DNA from: Candidatus Hydrogenedentota bacterium
GTDB lineage: Bacteria > Hydrogenedentota > Hydrogenedentia > Hydrogenedentales > SLHB01
Length of the DNA: 8,789 nt
Reading direction: 5' to 3'
NCBI GenBank assembly: GCA_013349485.1
Contig: DUZM01000103.1
Span: 1 to 8,789, forward strand
Positions 1-6,058 of this stretch are shown here, one piece after another (position 1 is the stretch's first letter; every line of letters starts with the position of its first letter). Made by a program: the position numbers and the translations under genes. The notes below the pieces were generated by a model. It was not told the DNA's origin, made no database searches, and saw only the letters and a list, made by a program, of their open reading frames with translations.

Positions 1-1320
1 GCGCCACGCGTTGGCGTAGTATCCCTCGAGGGGGCTTAGGAGCAACCCGCCGTAGCCGCACCCGTCCGCGTCGAGCGCGCGCTCGAGACAGTCGATTTCG
101 CCGGCCGTGGCCCCACCGTGCCGGCAGACAAATGCAAGGTTCAACCGGAATACGACCTCGCTGGGCGCGAGGGCGCTCGCTTGCTCAAACCATTGCACAA
201 TCCGCCGCACAGAGCGCTTGCGCGCCGCCCCCGACAACGCCCGGAGATTGAAGAGGGCAAAGCTGCCGGCCGCGGCCGCGAACTCGGGCCGATCGGGATA
301 GCGATCAAGCGCGTCCCCGATTTGCTCGCCTACCAGGACGCGCTGGCCCGGCGCCTGGCTCGACGCGTATTGCATCAGTTCGGCGAAAGCGCGCACCGGC
401 TCGGGCAGCGCCCCGAACGGCCGTTCGCGTGCGGGCTGCAGGGCGATCCAATCGAGCAGATCGCCCCACCGATTCTCGCCGGCCAGTTCCGGCGCCTTGG
501 CGGCCCCCTGCGCGCGGATACGTTCCGCCTGGTCGTCATGGTCGAGGTAGAATTCGAGGAGTTCAACCAGGTTGTCCTGTCGGTAGAGCACGACATGCTC
601 GCGATCTCGGAGACAGTCCCGGACTTCCCGGTTGTCCTCCTCAAGAAACAGCAGGGCGTTGCAGGCCAAGGCTTCGAATGCGCGTAGGTTCATTTCATGT
701 CGAACGCCGTAGTTAAACGCGATTCGTGCGCGGTTCATGAGCCGGGTGTATTCATCGTCCGGGAAACCGCCGCCGATCACGACGCGGCGCCGATCCGAAA
801 GCGAAGCGACCTGTTCGAGCAACCGGCCGCGCTCGACGTGTATCGAGTAGTTCAGATTGCCCGCGTACAGGATATCGATGTCCTTTTCGACGTCGAGTTT
901 CCGGTGGACGGGGGTGCGCTGGGAATACAGCGGGAAGAAGTAGCGCGGCTCGGTCCGCCATAACCGTAACGACTCGGCGCCCAGCTTGTCCGTTAGCACC
1001 ACGTCGTAACGCGACAAGTTGTACTCGATTTGGGGAAAGTAGATGTTCCAGTCCGAGGTCGCCGCGACGGTCTTTATTGGGCAATCCTCGACGGCACGGG
1101 GCGGCGGATACATCTCGGGCACCCAGCAGAACAGCACGTCCGGCGGCCACGCTTGCGCGACGCGCCGGACCACCTCTGCAGCGGTGTCGCGGGGGTCGAA
1201 GGTATAGTCCGCACCTGTTTCCGCAGCCAGCGTACGTATTTCATGGCCCCGAGTCGAGCGAAACAGGCGAACGTTCGAGTCGTCCGCCCCGAACGGTTGC
1301 CCCATGCACAATACGTTCAC
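1..1320 (-). CDS. CgeB-like glycosyltransferase with helical C-terminal tail (partial, runs off left edge)
   Basis: The frame is open over all 440 codons from a GTG at 1320-1318 to the window edge, so the 3' end is missing. A GGGGAG ribosome binding site at 1327-1332 lies 6 nt upstream. The protein begins MNVLCMGQPFG, a typical first Rossmann strand of a GT-B glycosyltransferase. Residues 147-157 (KDIDILYAGNL) and about 192-250 match the C-terminal half of the CgeB/Glyco_trans_1_2 type. The key part is MNLRAFEALACNALLF (210-225), then EEDNREVRDCL and EHVVLY, which in GT-B enzymes binds the nucleotide-sugar. Residues about 305-440 are Ala/Leu-rich helices (for example VRRIVQWFEQASALAPSE, then a further helical segment to about 420) and look TPR-like. 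The likely role is sugar transfer in surface polysaccharide or protein glycosylation; donor and acceptor cannot be told. It diverges from the sensor kinase operon. Family is fairly sure, substrate unknown. Confidence 0.85.
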   Translation of the reverse strand, partial: MNVLCMGQPFGADDSNVRLFRSTRGHEIRTLAAETGADYTFDPRDTAAEVVRRVAQAWPPDVLFCWVPEMYPPPRAVEDCPIKTVAATSDWNIYFPQIEYNLSRYDVVLTDKLGAESLRLWRTEPRYFFPLYSQRTPVHRKLDVEKDIDILYAGNLNYSIHVERGRLLEQVASLSDRRRVVIGGGFPDDEYTRLMNRARIAFNYGVRHEMNLRAFEALACNALLFLEEDNREVRDCLRDREHVVLYRQDNLVELLEFYLDHDDQAERIRAQGAAKAPELAGENRWGDLLDWIALQPARERPFGALPEPVRAFAELMQYASSQAPGQRVLVGEQIGDALDRYPDRPEFAAAAGSFALFNLRALSGAARKRSVRRIVQWFEQASALAPSEVVFRLNLAFVCRHGGATAGEIDCLERALDADGCGYGGLLLSPLEGYYANAWR

Positions 1321-1359
1321 CGTCGGCTCCCCATTTCCGTCGTTTAGACCGTTGCAGCA

Positions 1360-1388
1360 TTGGAACAGCGCATGACTTCCGATAGAAT
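1360..1388 (+). promoter_or_regulatory. Candidate sigma-70 type promoter for the two-component operon
   Basis: TTGGAA at 1360-1365 (4 of 6 to the -35 consensus) and TAGAAT at 1383-1388 (5 of 6 to the -10 consensus) are separated by exactly 17 bp. Transcription would begin near 1395, giving a leader of about 24 nt that contains the AAGGAG ribosome binding site (1403-1408) of the kinase. The position fits the only gap between the divergent genes. This is seen by eye only; no start-site data. Confidence 0.4.
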
Positions 1389-1418
1389 AGGCTTCGAAGT
1401 CCAAGGAGAGCAAGGCCG

Positions 1419-3161
1419 ATGTCACTGCGGATCAAGATACCGCTGATCCTGATGCTGATGGTGGCGTTTAACGCGGCGCTCGGCTACGGCATTCAACGGT
1501 TCGTCATCCTGCCGAGTTTCGCCCGCCTCGAGTACAAGGAGGCGCAAAAGGCCCTAGATCGATGTGTCCAGGGCCTCGGGAAGGAAGTGGAGCGCCTCGA
1601 TGAACTGTGCCTCGAATGGGCCCGGCGCGATCGAACCTACGCCTATCTCGAGGCGCCAAACGCCGCGTTCGAAGAAGCCAACCTGAGTCTCGCGGCCTAC
1701 GCGGCGAACGAACTTAACCTAATCTTCATTGTCGACCGGGAAGGCCAGGTCGTGTGGGGCCGATGCTACGACCTGACCACCGAGGAACCCGTCGCCATGC
1801 CGGAGTTTCCCGAAGCCCCGTGGTCGCCGACGCATCGTCTGGTGCGGCACGCGAAGGCAAGCAGCGGCGTGGCCGGCATTCTCGGCGCGGCGCGCGGGCC
1901 CATGCTTGTTGCCTCACGCCCTGTAGTCAGAAATAATACAACCGGGCCGATTCGCGGCTGCGTGATTTTCGCCCGGTTTCTCACGCGCGAGCGGATCCGC
2001 GAGATTGCCGAACAGGTCCAAGTCGATATGACGATCGAACGCCTCGAAAACGCGGCACTCAGGGCGGAGGAACGGGCGGCGCTCCGCCCACCGGCCGGCG
2101 CCGAACGTCGCGTGTATCGCGGCGGCGAGGGCGAGCTGCTGAAAGCATATGCCGGCGTTGCAGACGTTTATGGGCAAACGACGATGGTCGTTCGGGCCGC
2201 CGTTCCCCGCGACATCCTTCAGGCGGGCCGCGTCGCCGCACGCTACACGTTTTGGTCAACCATAGTCATCGGGCTGGTGGTGCTGCTGGTTTTGGATCAC
2301 CTGCTCCATCGAACCGTTTCAGAGCCTCTGTCGAGGCTCACAAGACACGTGATCGGCATCAGTACGAGCGACGAGCTTACCGTGCACGCGCCCGTGCCGC
2401 GCAACGACGAGATCGGCGCGTTGGATCGCGAATTCAACTTGATGGTGCAGCGGCTGCAGGGCGACATCGCCGAGCGCAAACGCGCTGAGGAGGCGCTCCG
2501 GCAGAACGAGCGCCTCGCCGAAATCGGGCAGATGGCCGCGTCCGTGGCACACGACATAAGAAATCCCTTGGCCGGCATGAGCGGCGCCGTGCAGATCCTC
2601 CGCGACGGGCTGCCCGAAACCGACCCGCGCCGGGACGTCACCAACGAGATCCTCGGCCACGTCAACCGCGTCGAGAACACCGTGCGCGGGCTGCTGATGT
2701 TCGCCAAGACCTGGACGCCAAAGAAGCGCGTGTGCGACCTGCACGCCCTCATCCAAGAGGTCGTCGCAGCCATTCAGACGCAAAGGAACTGCGCCCAGGT
2801 GCGGTTCGTATTTGACGGCGGCCCTCACGTGGCGCTCGCGGATCCCCTGCTGCTCGAGCAGGTGTTTCGGAACGTCGTCGATAATGCCTTGGACGCTATG
2901 GCGGACGCGGGTGAAATACGGTTCGCCTTTGACGACGGCCCGCGTATGATACGCATTACGGTGTCGGATTCGGGCCCGGGTATCGCGCACGACGTGCGCG
3001 AACGCATACTCGACCCGTTTGTCTCGACCAAAACGGCGGGCACGGGTTTGGGGCTCGCCATCTGCAAACGGATCGTCGAGGCCCACGCCGGAACGATCGC
3101 CGTCGAAAGCGAAACAGACCATGGCGCGTCTGTTATAATAGCGCTTCCAAAAGGAGTCTAA
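1419..3161 (+). CDS. CHASE4-domain membrane sensor histidine kinase
   Basis: 580-residue sensor kinase of a two-component system, inner membrane. An N-terminal membrane segment (about 5-24) leads into an extracytoplasmic domain of roughly 250 residues. Its start fits CHASE4: LPSFARLEYKEAQKALDR (31-48), the LDELCLEWARRDRTYAYLE stretch (60-78) and NLIFIVDREGQVVWG (100-114). A second membrane segment (about 278-296) is followed by HAMP (about 297-350) and a short coiled coil. The HisKA dimerisation domain has the phospho-acceptor His378 in ASVAHDIRNPLAG (374-386). The ATPase domain has the N-box with Asn489 (NVVDNALDAM), the G1 box DSGPGI (517-522), DPFVSTK (532-538) and the G2 box GTGLGLAI (541-548). 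All catalytic boxes are intact. The ATG follows AAGGAG (1403-1408) by 10 nt. The cognate regulator starts 3 bp after the stop. The CHASE4 ligand is not known for most members, so the signal is undetermined. Confidence 0.93.
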   Translation: MSLRIKIPLILMLMVAFNAALGYGIQRFVILPSFARLEYKEAQKALDRCVQGLGKEVERLDELCLEWARRDRTYAYLEAPNAAFEEANLSLAAYAANELNLIFIVDREGQVVWGRCYDLTTEEPVAMPEFPEAPWSPTHRLVRHAKASSGVAGILGAARGPMLVASRPVVRNNTTGPIRGCVIFARFLTRERIREIAEQVQVDMTIERLENAALRAEERAALRPPAGAERRVYRGGEGELLKAYAGVADVYGQTTMVVRAAVPRDILQAGRVAARYTFWSTIVIGLVVLLVLDHLLHRTVSEPLSRLTRHVIGISTSDELTVHAPVPRNDEIGALDREFNLMVQRLQGDIAERKRAEEALRQNERLAEIGQMAASVAHDIRNPLAGMSGAVQILRDGLPETDPRRDVTNEILGHVNRVENTVRGLLMFAKTWTPKKRVCDLHALIQEVVAAIQTQRNCAQVRFVFDGGPHVALADPLLLEQVFRNVVDNALDAMADAGEIRFAFDDGPRMIRITVSDSGPGIAHDVRERILDPFVSTKTAGTGLGLAICKRIVEAHAGTIAVESETDHGASVIIALPKGV

Positions 3162-3164
3162 ATC

Positions 3165-4553
3165 GTGGCCGAACGCATACTGGTGGTTGACGACGAGAAA
3201 TTGATTCGGTGGTCGCTCCGCGAACACCTGACCGGTGAAGGCTACGAGGTACTCGAAGCCGAGAACGGGGCAACCGCGGCGCGTTTTGTCGAGGAGGGCG
3301 CGTTCGACCTTGCGCTGATCGACGTCCGCCTCCCCGATACGGACGGTATGGCGCTGCTGACCGCCATCAGCGAAACGTTGCCGGACGTGCCCGTGATCAT
3401 TGTCACGGCCTTCTCGACGGTCGACGGGGCCGTGGACGCCATGAAGTCCGGCGCGTTCGACTACGTCACGAAGCCGTTTAACATGGAGGAACTCAGCATC
3501 GCCGTGAAGCGAGCCCTCGAGACGACGCAACTCCGCCGGAAAGTCAGCGAGCAGGTCGACATCGAGAAGGCGCGCTTTGGGCTTGGCAACGTCATCGGTA
3601 AGAGCCCCGGCATGCTCAGAATCAAGGAGTTGGTCGAGCGCATCGCCCAAAGCGAGACCACGACGGTGCTGCTCCTCGGCGAGAGCGGCACCGGAAAAGA
3701 CATGATCGCCCGGGCCATACACTACGAGTCGAATCGCGTAGATGCACCGTTCATGAACATCACCTGCACGGCCCTTCCCGAGAGCCTGCTTGAATCCGAG
3801 TTGTTCGGCTATGAAAAGGGTGCCTTCACGGACGCAAAAACGCAGAAACGGGGCCTGTTCGAGTTGGCCGACGGCGGCACGGTTTTCATGGACGAGATCG
3901 GCGACATGACGCCCGCGCTTCAAGCCAAGCTGCTCCGCGTGCTGGAGGATAAAGCCTTCAAGCGCATCGGCGGCAGCAAGGACATCAGCGTCGACATTCG
4001 CGTCATCGCCGCCACCAACAGCGACCTCGAAAAGGCCATCGAGAAGAACGCATTCCGCGAAGACTTGTACTACCGAATAAGTATTGTGCCCGTATACATT
4101 CCCCCGTTGCGCGAGCGCCCCGAAGACATCCCGCTGCTCGCCAACCATTTCATCACACTGTACAACACCGAGTTCCGCCGGAGCGTTCAGTCGCTTTCCG
4201 CCGAGGCCCTCGACCGCATTCAGCGCTATGATTGGCCGGGCAACGTGAGAGAGTTGCGCAACGTCATCGAGCGCGCTGTGCTCCTCGGCGCGGGCGACGT
4301 CATCGCTCCCGACGACATTCAACTGGGCCGATCCGTGCTTGGGCCAAAGACAAAACAAGACCGATACGTCGTCCGACTGCCCGAAAACGGGTGCAATCTT
4401 GCCGACGTCGAGACCGATTTGGTGCGCCAGGCCCTCCAGCGCACTAACGGAAACCAAACGCAGGCCGCAAAGCTGCTGGGTCTCACACGCGATCAGATCC
4501 GTTACAAGGCCGCGAAACTCCGCGACCTCGAGGCGAAGCCGCCAACGTCCTGA
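3165..4553 (+). CDS. NtrC-family sigma-54-dependent response regulator
   Basis: 462-residue regulator, the normal NtrC-family length. The receiver domain (about 3-117) has the acidic pair Asp9/Asp10, the phospho-acceptor Asp53 (LIDVRLPDTDG), Thr81 and Lys103. The AAA+ domain (about 142-385) shows Walker A GESGTGKD (172-179), the sigma-54 contact loop GAFTDA (219-224), Walker B VFMDEIGD (240-247), FREDLYYR (297-304) and WPGNVRELRNV (357-367). A Fis-type helix-turn-helix lies at about 417-453 (NGNQTQAAKLLGLTRDQIRY, 428-447). The usual contact-loop motif is GAFTGA; here the fifth residue is Asp. The GTG start at 3165 follows AAAAGGAG (3149-3156), which sits in the kinase 3' end, so the two genes are almost certainly one transcript. 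The kinase should phosphorylate Asp53 and so trigger oligomerisation and sigma-54 open-complex formation. No convincing -24/-12 site was seen in the gaps here, so targets are probably elsewhere. Confidence 0.95.
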   Translation: MAERILVVDDEKLIRWSLREHLTGEGYEVLEAENGATAARFVEEGAFDLALIDVRLPDTDGMALLTAISETLPDVPVIIVTAFSTVDGAVDAMKSGAFDYVTKPFNMEELSIAVKRALETTQLRRKVSEQVDIEKARFGLGNVIGKSPGMLRIKELVERIAQSETTTVLLLGESGTGKDMIARAIHYESNRVDAPFMNITCTALPESLLESELFGYEKGAFTDAKTQKRGLFELADGGTVFMDEIGDMTPALQAKLLRVLEDKAFKRIGGSKDISVDIRVIAATNSDLEKAIEKNAFREDLYYRISIVPVYIPPLRERPEDIPLLANHFITLYNTEFRRSVQSLSAEALDRIQRYDWPGNVRELRNVIERAVLLGAGDVIAPDDIQLGRSVLGPKTKQDRYVVRLPENGCNLADVETDLVRQALQRTNGNQTQAAKLLGLTRDQIRYKAAKLRDLEAKPPTS

Positions 4554-4570
4554 TCCCTTGTAATAGGCCG

Positions 4571-4586
4571 CCCCGCAGCCGCGGGG
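4571..4586 (+). terminator. GC hairpin after the regulator gene, weak terminator candidate
   Basis: CCCCGC (4571-4576) and GCGGGG (4581-4586) form a perfect 6-bp stem with loop AGCC, 18 nt after the regulator stop. There is no T-run after it on the plus strand, so a classical rho-independent terminator is not supported. It may simply protect the mRNA end. The rest of the 195-bp gap (4554-4748) holds a possible promoter and no coding signal that I can see. Confidence 0.3.
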
Positions 4587-4665
4587 ACGGACTAGGGGCG
4601 GGCGGGAATTTCACCTATGCCACGTTGGCCCATTCTCGAAGCGGCTGTCTACTACTACGCCGTCC

Positions 4666-4695
4666 TTGACGAATCGTGGCGTGTAGTTCTAGACT
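4666..4695 (+). promoter_or_regulatory. Candidate sigma-70 type promoter for the zinc-finger/LemA/protease cluster
   Basis: TTGACG (4666-4671, 5 of 6 to the -35 consensus) and TAGACT (4690-4695, 4 of 6 to the -10 consensus) are separated by 18 bp. A transcript would start near 4702, about 47 nt before the GTG of the zinc-finger gene, leaving room for its AAGGGAG ribosome binding site at 4733-4739. Predicted by eye only. Confidence 0.35.
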
Positions 4696-4748
4696 AACTG
4701 CGGCGTCCAATACGTCTGACGGCAGGGGGAAGAAGGGAGAAACGCGCC

Positions 4749-5147
4749 GTGGATTGTCCCGTATGCCGAGAACCCATGATTGTCCTCGAGCACGAAGCCA
4801 TCGAGGTGGACTACTGCCTTTCCTGCAAAGGCGTGTGGCTTGACGCGGGCGAACTCGAGTTACTGTTCGGCGACGCGGCGGCCTGCGCGGCGTTCCTCGA
4901 TGCGGGCGATGCGGCGCGCGCCAAGGGCGAGAAGCCCCGGCGGTGTCCCGTGTGCAGGAGAAAGATGGAAAAAGGCGTAACGGGCGGCGGTGCGCCGGTT
5001 ACATATGATCGATGCCCGAGAGGCGAGGGCCTCTGGTTCGACGAAGGGGAACTGGCTCAAGTGTTGAAGCACGGAGCGACGGATGATCGGCAAGGGGCCG
5101 TTGTCGGTTTTCTGCGGGACGTGTTTCCAGACGAAGCGGCGCGGTGA
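4749..5147 (+). CDS. zf-TFIIB-type zinc-finger protein, two zinc-ribbon domains
   Basis: 132-residue cytoplasmic-looking protein with two copies of the short zinc ribbon known as zf-TFIIB. Copy 1 has Cys3, Cys6, Cys23 and Cys26 and ends in KGVWLDAGELELL (27-39). Copy 2 has Cys66, Cys69 and Cys89 and ends in GLWFDEGELAQVL (94-106). The fourth cysteine expected at 92 is Gly (CPRGEG), so the second metal site is incomplete or uses another ligand. The linker (43-63) is Ala- and charge-rich. The start is a GTG at 4749 with AAGGGAG at 4733-4739; the first zinc cysteine is residue 3, so a later start would destroy domain 1. The biochemical function of these bacterial proteins is not established; DNA, RNA or protein binding is possible. 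It lies upstream of LemA and an M48 protease on the same strand, which suggests a shared role, although a 281-bp gap separates it from lemA. Confidence 0.85.
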   Translation: MDCPVCREPMIVLEHEAIEVDYCLSCKGVWLDAGELELLFGDAAACAAFLDAGDAARAKGEKPRRCPVCRRKMEKGVTGGGAPVTYDRCPRGEGLWFDEGELAQVLKHGATDDRQGAVVGFLRDVFPDEAAR

Positions 5148-5178
5148 CCTGCAGACGGACAACTGGATGTGTTAGCAT

Positions 5179-5203
5179 GCCGCGAAGACACCAAGGCGCG
5201 AAG
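5179..5203. repeat. Short intergenic motif, GCGAAG-rich; related copy at 6031-6055
   Basis: The segment carries CGCGAAG at 5181-5187 and again at 5197-5203. A related stretch begins at 6031 in the gap before the lipoprotein gene; the two align at 16 of 20 columns with one gap and share GCCG, AGAC and CCAAGG. The 6031 copy overlaps the lipoprotein ribosome binding site. I recall similar GCGAAG-rich strings in intergenic regions of unrelated bacteria, but could not check this. Both copies lie in gaps of the LemA cluster. The rest of the gap 5148-5326 holds the G-tract listed below and no further gene that I can support. Confidence 0.35.
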
Positions 5204-5294
5204 CAGCACGGGAGGATACCGAGTTATTCGGCCTCGGCGACGTCGAGTTTATGGTGAGAAACTGTGGCCCGCTCGTGCCAGGGCAAACTGAATC

Positions 5295-5303
5295 GGGGGG
5301 GGG
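5295..5303 (+). repeat. Nine-base G homopolymer upstream of the membrane microprotein
   Basis: Nine consecutive G residues lie 23 bp before the ATG of the 29-residue membrane protein and 125 bp before lemA. It is noncoding under the annotation chosen here. If the microprotein instead starts at the in-frame GTG at 5264, the tract would be inside its coding region and slippage would switch it on or off. It may also be an assembly artefact. Confidence 0.6.
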
Positions 5304-5326
5304 CGCAGCGTACACGGAAATGGGCT

Positions 5327-5416
5327 ATGGCTATAGGGATCATGCTTATTGCGGCGATGGTTTTGCTGGTTGTGATAGTCGTTGCGGTGATTGGCATCTA
5401 CAGCGGAAAACGATGA
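5327..5416 (+). CDS. 29-residue single-pass membrane microprotein resembling the LemA N-terminus
   Basis: An ATG-to-TGA frame encodes MAIGIMLIAAMVLLVVIVVA followed by VIGIYSGKR. Residues about 3-24 are an unbroken hydrophobic helix, and the end is short and basic (GKR), so a single-pass inner-membrane peptide with a cytoplasmic C-terminus is likely. Residues 4-27 align without gaps to LemA residues 2-25, with 16 of 24 identical. The two coding stretches agree at about 50 of 72 bases, and many differences are synonymous (for example GGG/GGA, ATC/ATT, ATT/ATC, ATC/ATA). The stop lies 12 bp before the lemA ATG. The ribosome binding site is weak (GGAAATGGG at 5316-5324, close to the start). Alternatives are a remnant of a duplicated lemA start, or an earlier start at GTG 5264, which would add 21 residues. 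Too short for most gene callers. Function unknown; it might compete with or associate with LemA in the membrane. Confidence 0.5.
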   Translation: MAIGIMLIAAMVLLVVIVVAVIGIYSGKR

Positions 5417-5503
5417 GGAAGATGAGTCATGGGAATTGCGCTTGTTGCTCTATTCGTATTGTTGGGTGTGATTGTCGTTTGGGTGATCGGCATATTCAAC
5501 GGC
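5336..5503 (+). repeat. Diverged direct repeat: microprotein helix and lemA 5' end
   Basis: Bases 5336-5407 (microprotein residues 4-27) and 5432-5503 (LemA residues 2-25) form a direct repeat of 72 bp, offset by 96 bp, with about 69 percent identity counted by hand and no gaps. Protein identity is 16 of 24. The pattern suggests an old tandem duplication of the lemA membrane-anchor segment, although two independent hydrophobic helices with similar valine-rich codons could mimic part of it. Confidence 0.5.
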
Positions 5504-5986
5504 TTGGTGCGCTTGCGCAACCAGGTCAAGAACGCGTGGTCGCAGATCGACGTACAACTCAAACGCCGGCACGACCTGATCCCGAACTTGATCGAAACCG
5601 TAAAAGGCTACATGTCACACGAGCGTGAAACCCTCGAGAACATCACCAAGGCGCGTAACTTGGCCGTCCAGGCGTCGGGCGTAGCGAACCAGGCCCAGGC
5701 CGAGACCAACCTCAACCGCGCCCTCGGACAGTTCTACCTCGTCGTCGAGAATTACCCGGACCTCAAGGCAAACCAGAACTTTCTGTCGCTACAAGAAGAA
5801 CTGACCTCGACGGAGAACAAGATCGGGTTTTCGCGGCAACATTACAACGATCAAGCCATGCGTTTGAACAACAAGATCGAGATGTTCCCGAGCAACATCG
5901 TCGCCGGCATGTTCAACTTCAAACAGGCCGAGTTCTTCGAACTCGAGGATGAAGCGGAACGGGCCGTTCCCAAGGTTAGTTTCTAG
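5429..5986 (+). CDS. lemA: LemA family membrane protein
   Basis: 185 residues, the usual LemA length. An N-terminal membrane helix (about 2-23) is followed by the conserved helical bundle. Family hallmarks are NAWSQIDVQLKRRHDLIPNL (35-54), VKGYMSHERETLENITKAR (58-76), LKANQNFLSLQEELTSTENK (112-131), Ile132, and FPSNIVAGMF (153-162). The topology is normally a short outside N-terminus with the bundle in the cytoplasm. The molecular function of LemA is not established; genes for it are often adjacent to HtpX-type proteases, as here, which suggests a part in membrane-protein turnover or substrate presentation. The ATG at 5429 is preceded by AGGAAG (5415-5420) and is the conserved family start. 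Residue 2 onward is echoed in the microprotein just upstream. The C-terminus (KVSF) is short, without the Gly/Ser-rich tail some relatives have. Confidence 0.95.
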   Translation: MGIALVALFVLLGVIVVWVIGIFNGLVRLRNQVKNAWSQIDVQLKRRHDLIPNLIETVKGYMSHERETLENITKARNLAVQASGVANQAQAETNLNRALGQFYLVVENYPDLKANQNFLSLQEELTSTENKIGFSRQHYNDQAMRLNNKIEMFPSNIVAGMFNFKQAEFFELEDEAERAVPKVSF

Positions 5987-6058
5987 TAGTCTGCGATCAA
6001 CAGAAATGGCTTTCCTGAACTGCCCTACGAGCCGAGAGACGCCAAGGAGAAAGAAGAA

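Noticed and set aside
118..687. 189-codon plus-strand frame in the left region
   Set aside because: It is antisense to the glycosyltransferase, is rich in Arg/Pro/Ala with no motif, and has no good ribosome binding site.
3134..3139. Perfect TATAAT hexamer near the end of the kinase gene
   Set aside because: No acceptable -35 element lies 16-18 bp upstream, and it encodes conserved hydrophobic codons of the final kinase strand. Internal promoter not supported.
2319..4457. 712-codon open frame on the minus strand opposite the kinase and regulator
   Set aside because: It lies antisense to two genes with complete, well-matched domains. Its product has no recognisable motifs, and long antisense frames are common opposite GC-rich genes.
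4685..4697. Small inverted repeat TAGT-TCTAG-ACTA upstream of the zinc-finger gene
   Set aside because: Only 4 bp of stem and overlapping the candidate -10 element. It could be an operator half-site, but there is too little to support it.
5251..5628. 125-codon plus-strand frame overlapping the lemA start
   Set aside because: It overlaps both the microprotein and lemA in another frame, and the Cys/Arg-rich product looks like an out-of-frame translation of those hydrophobic stretches.
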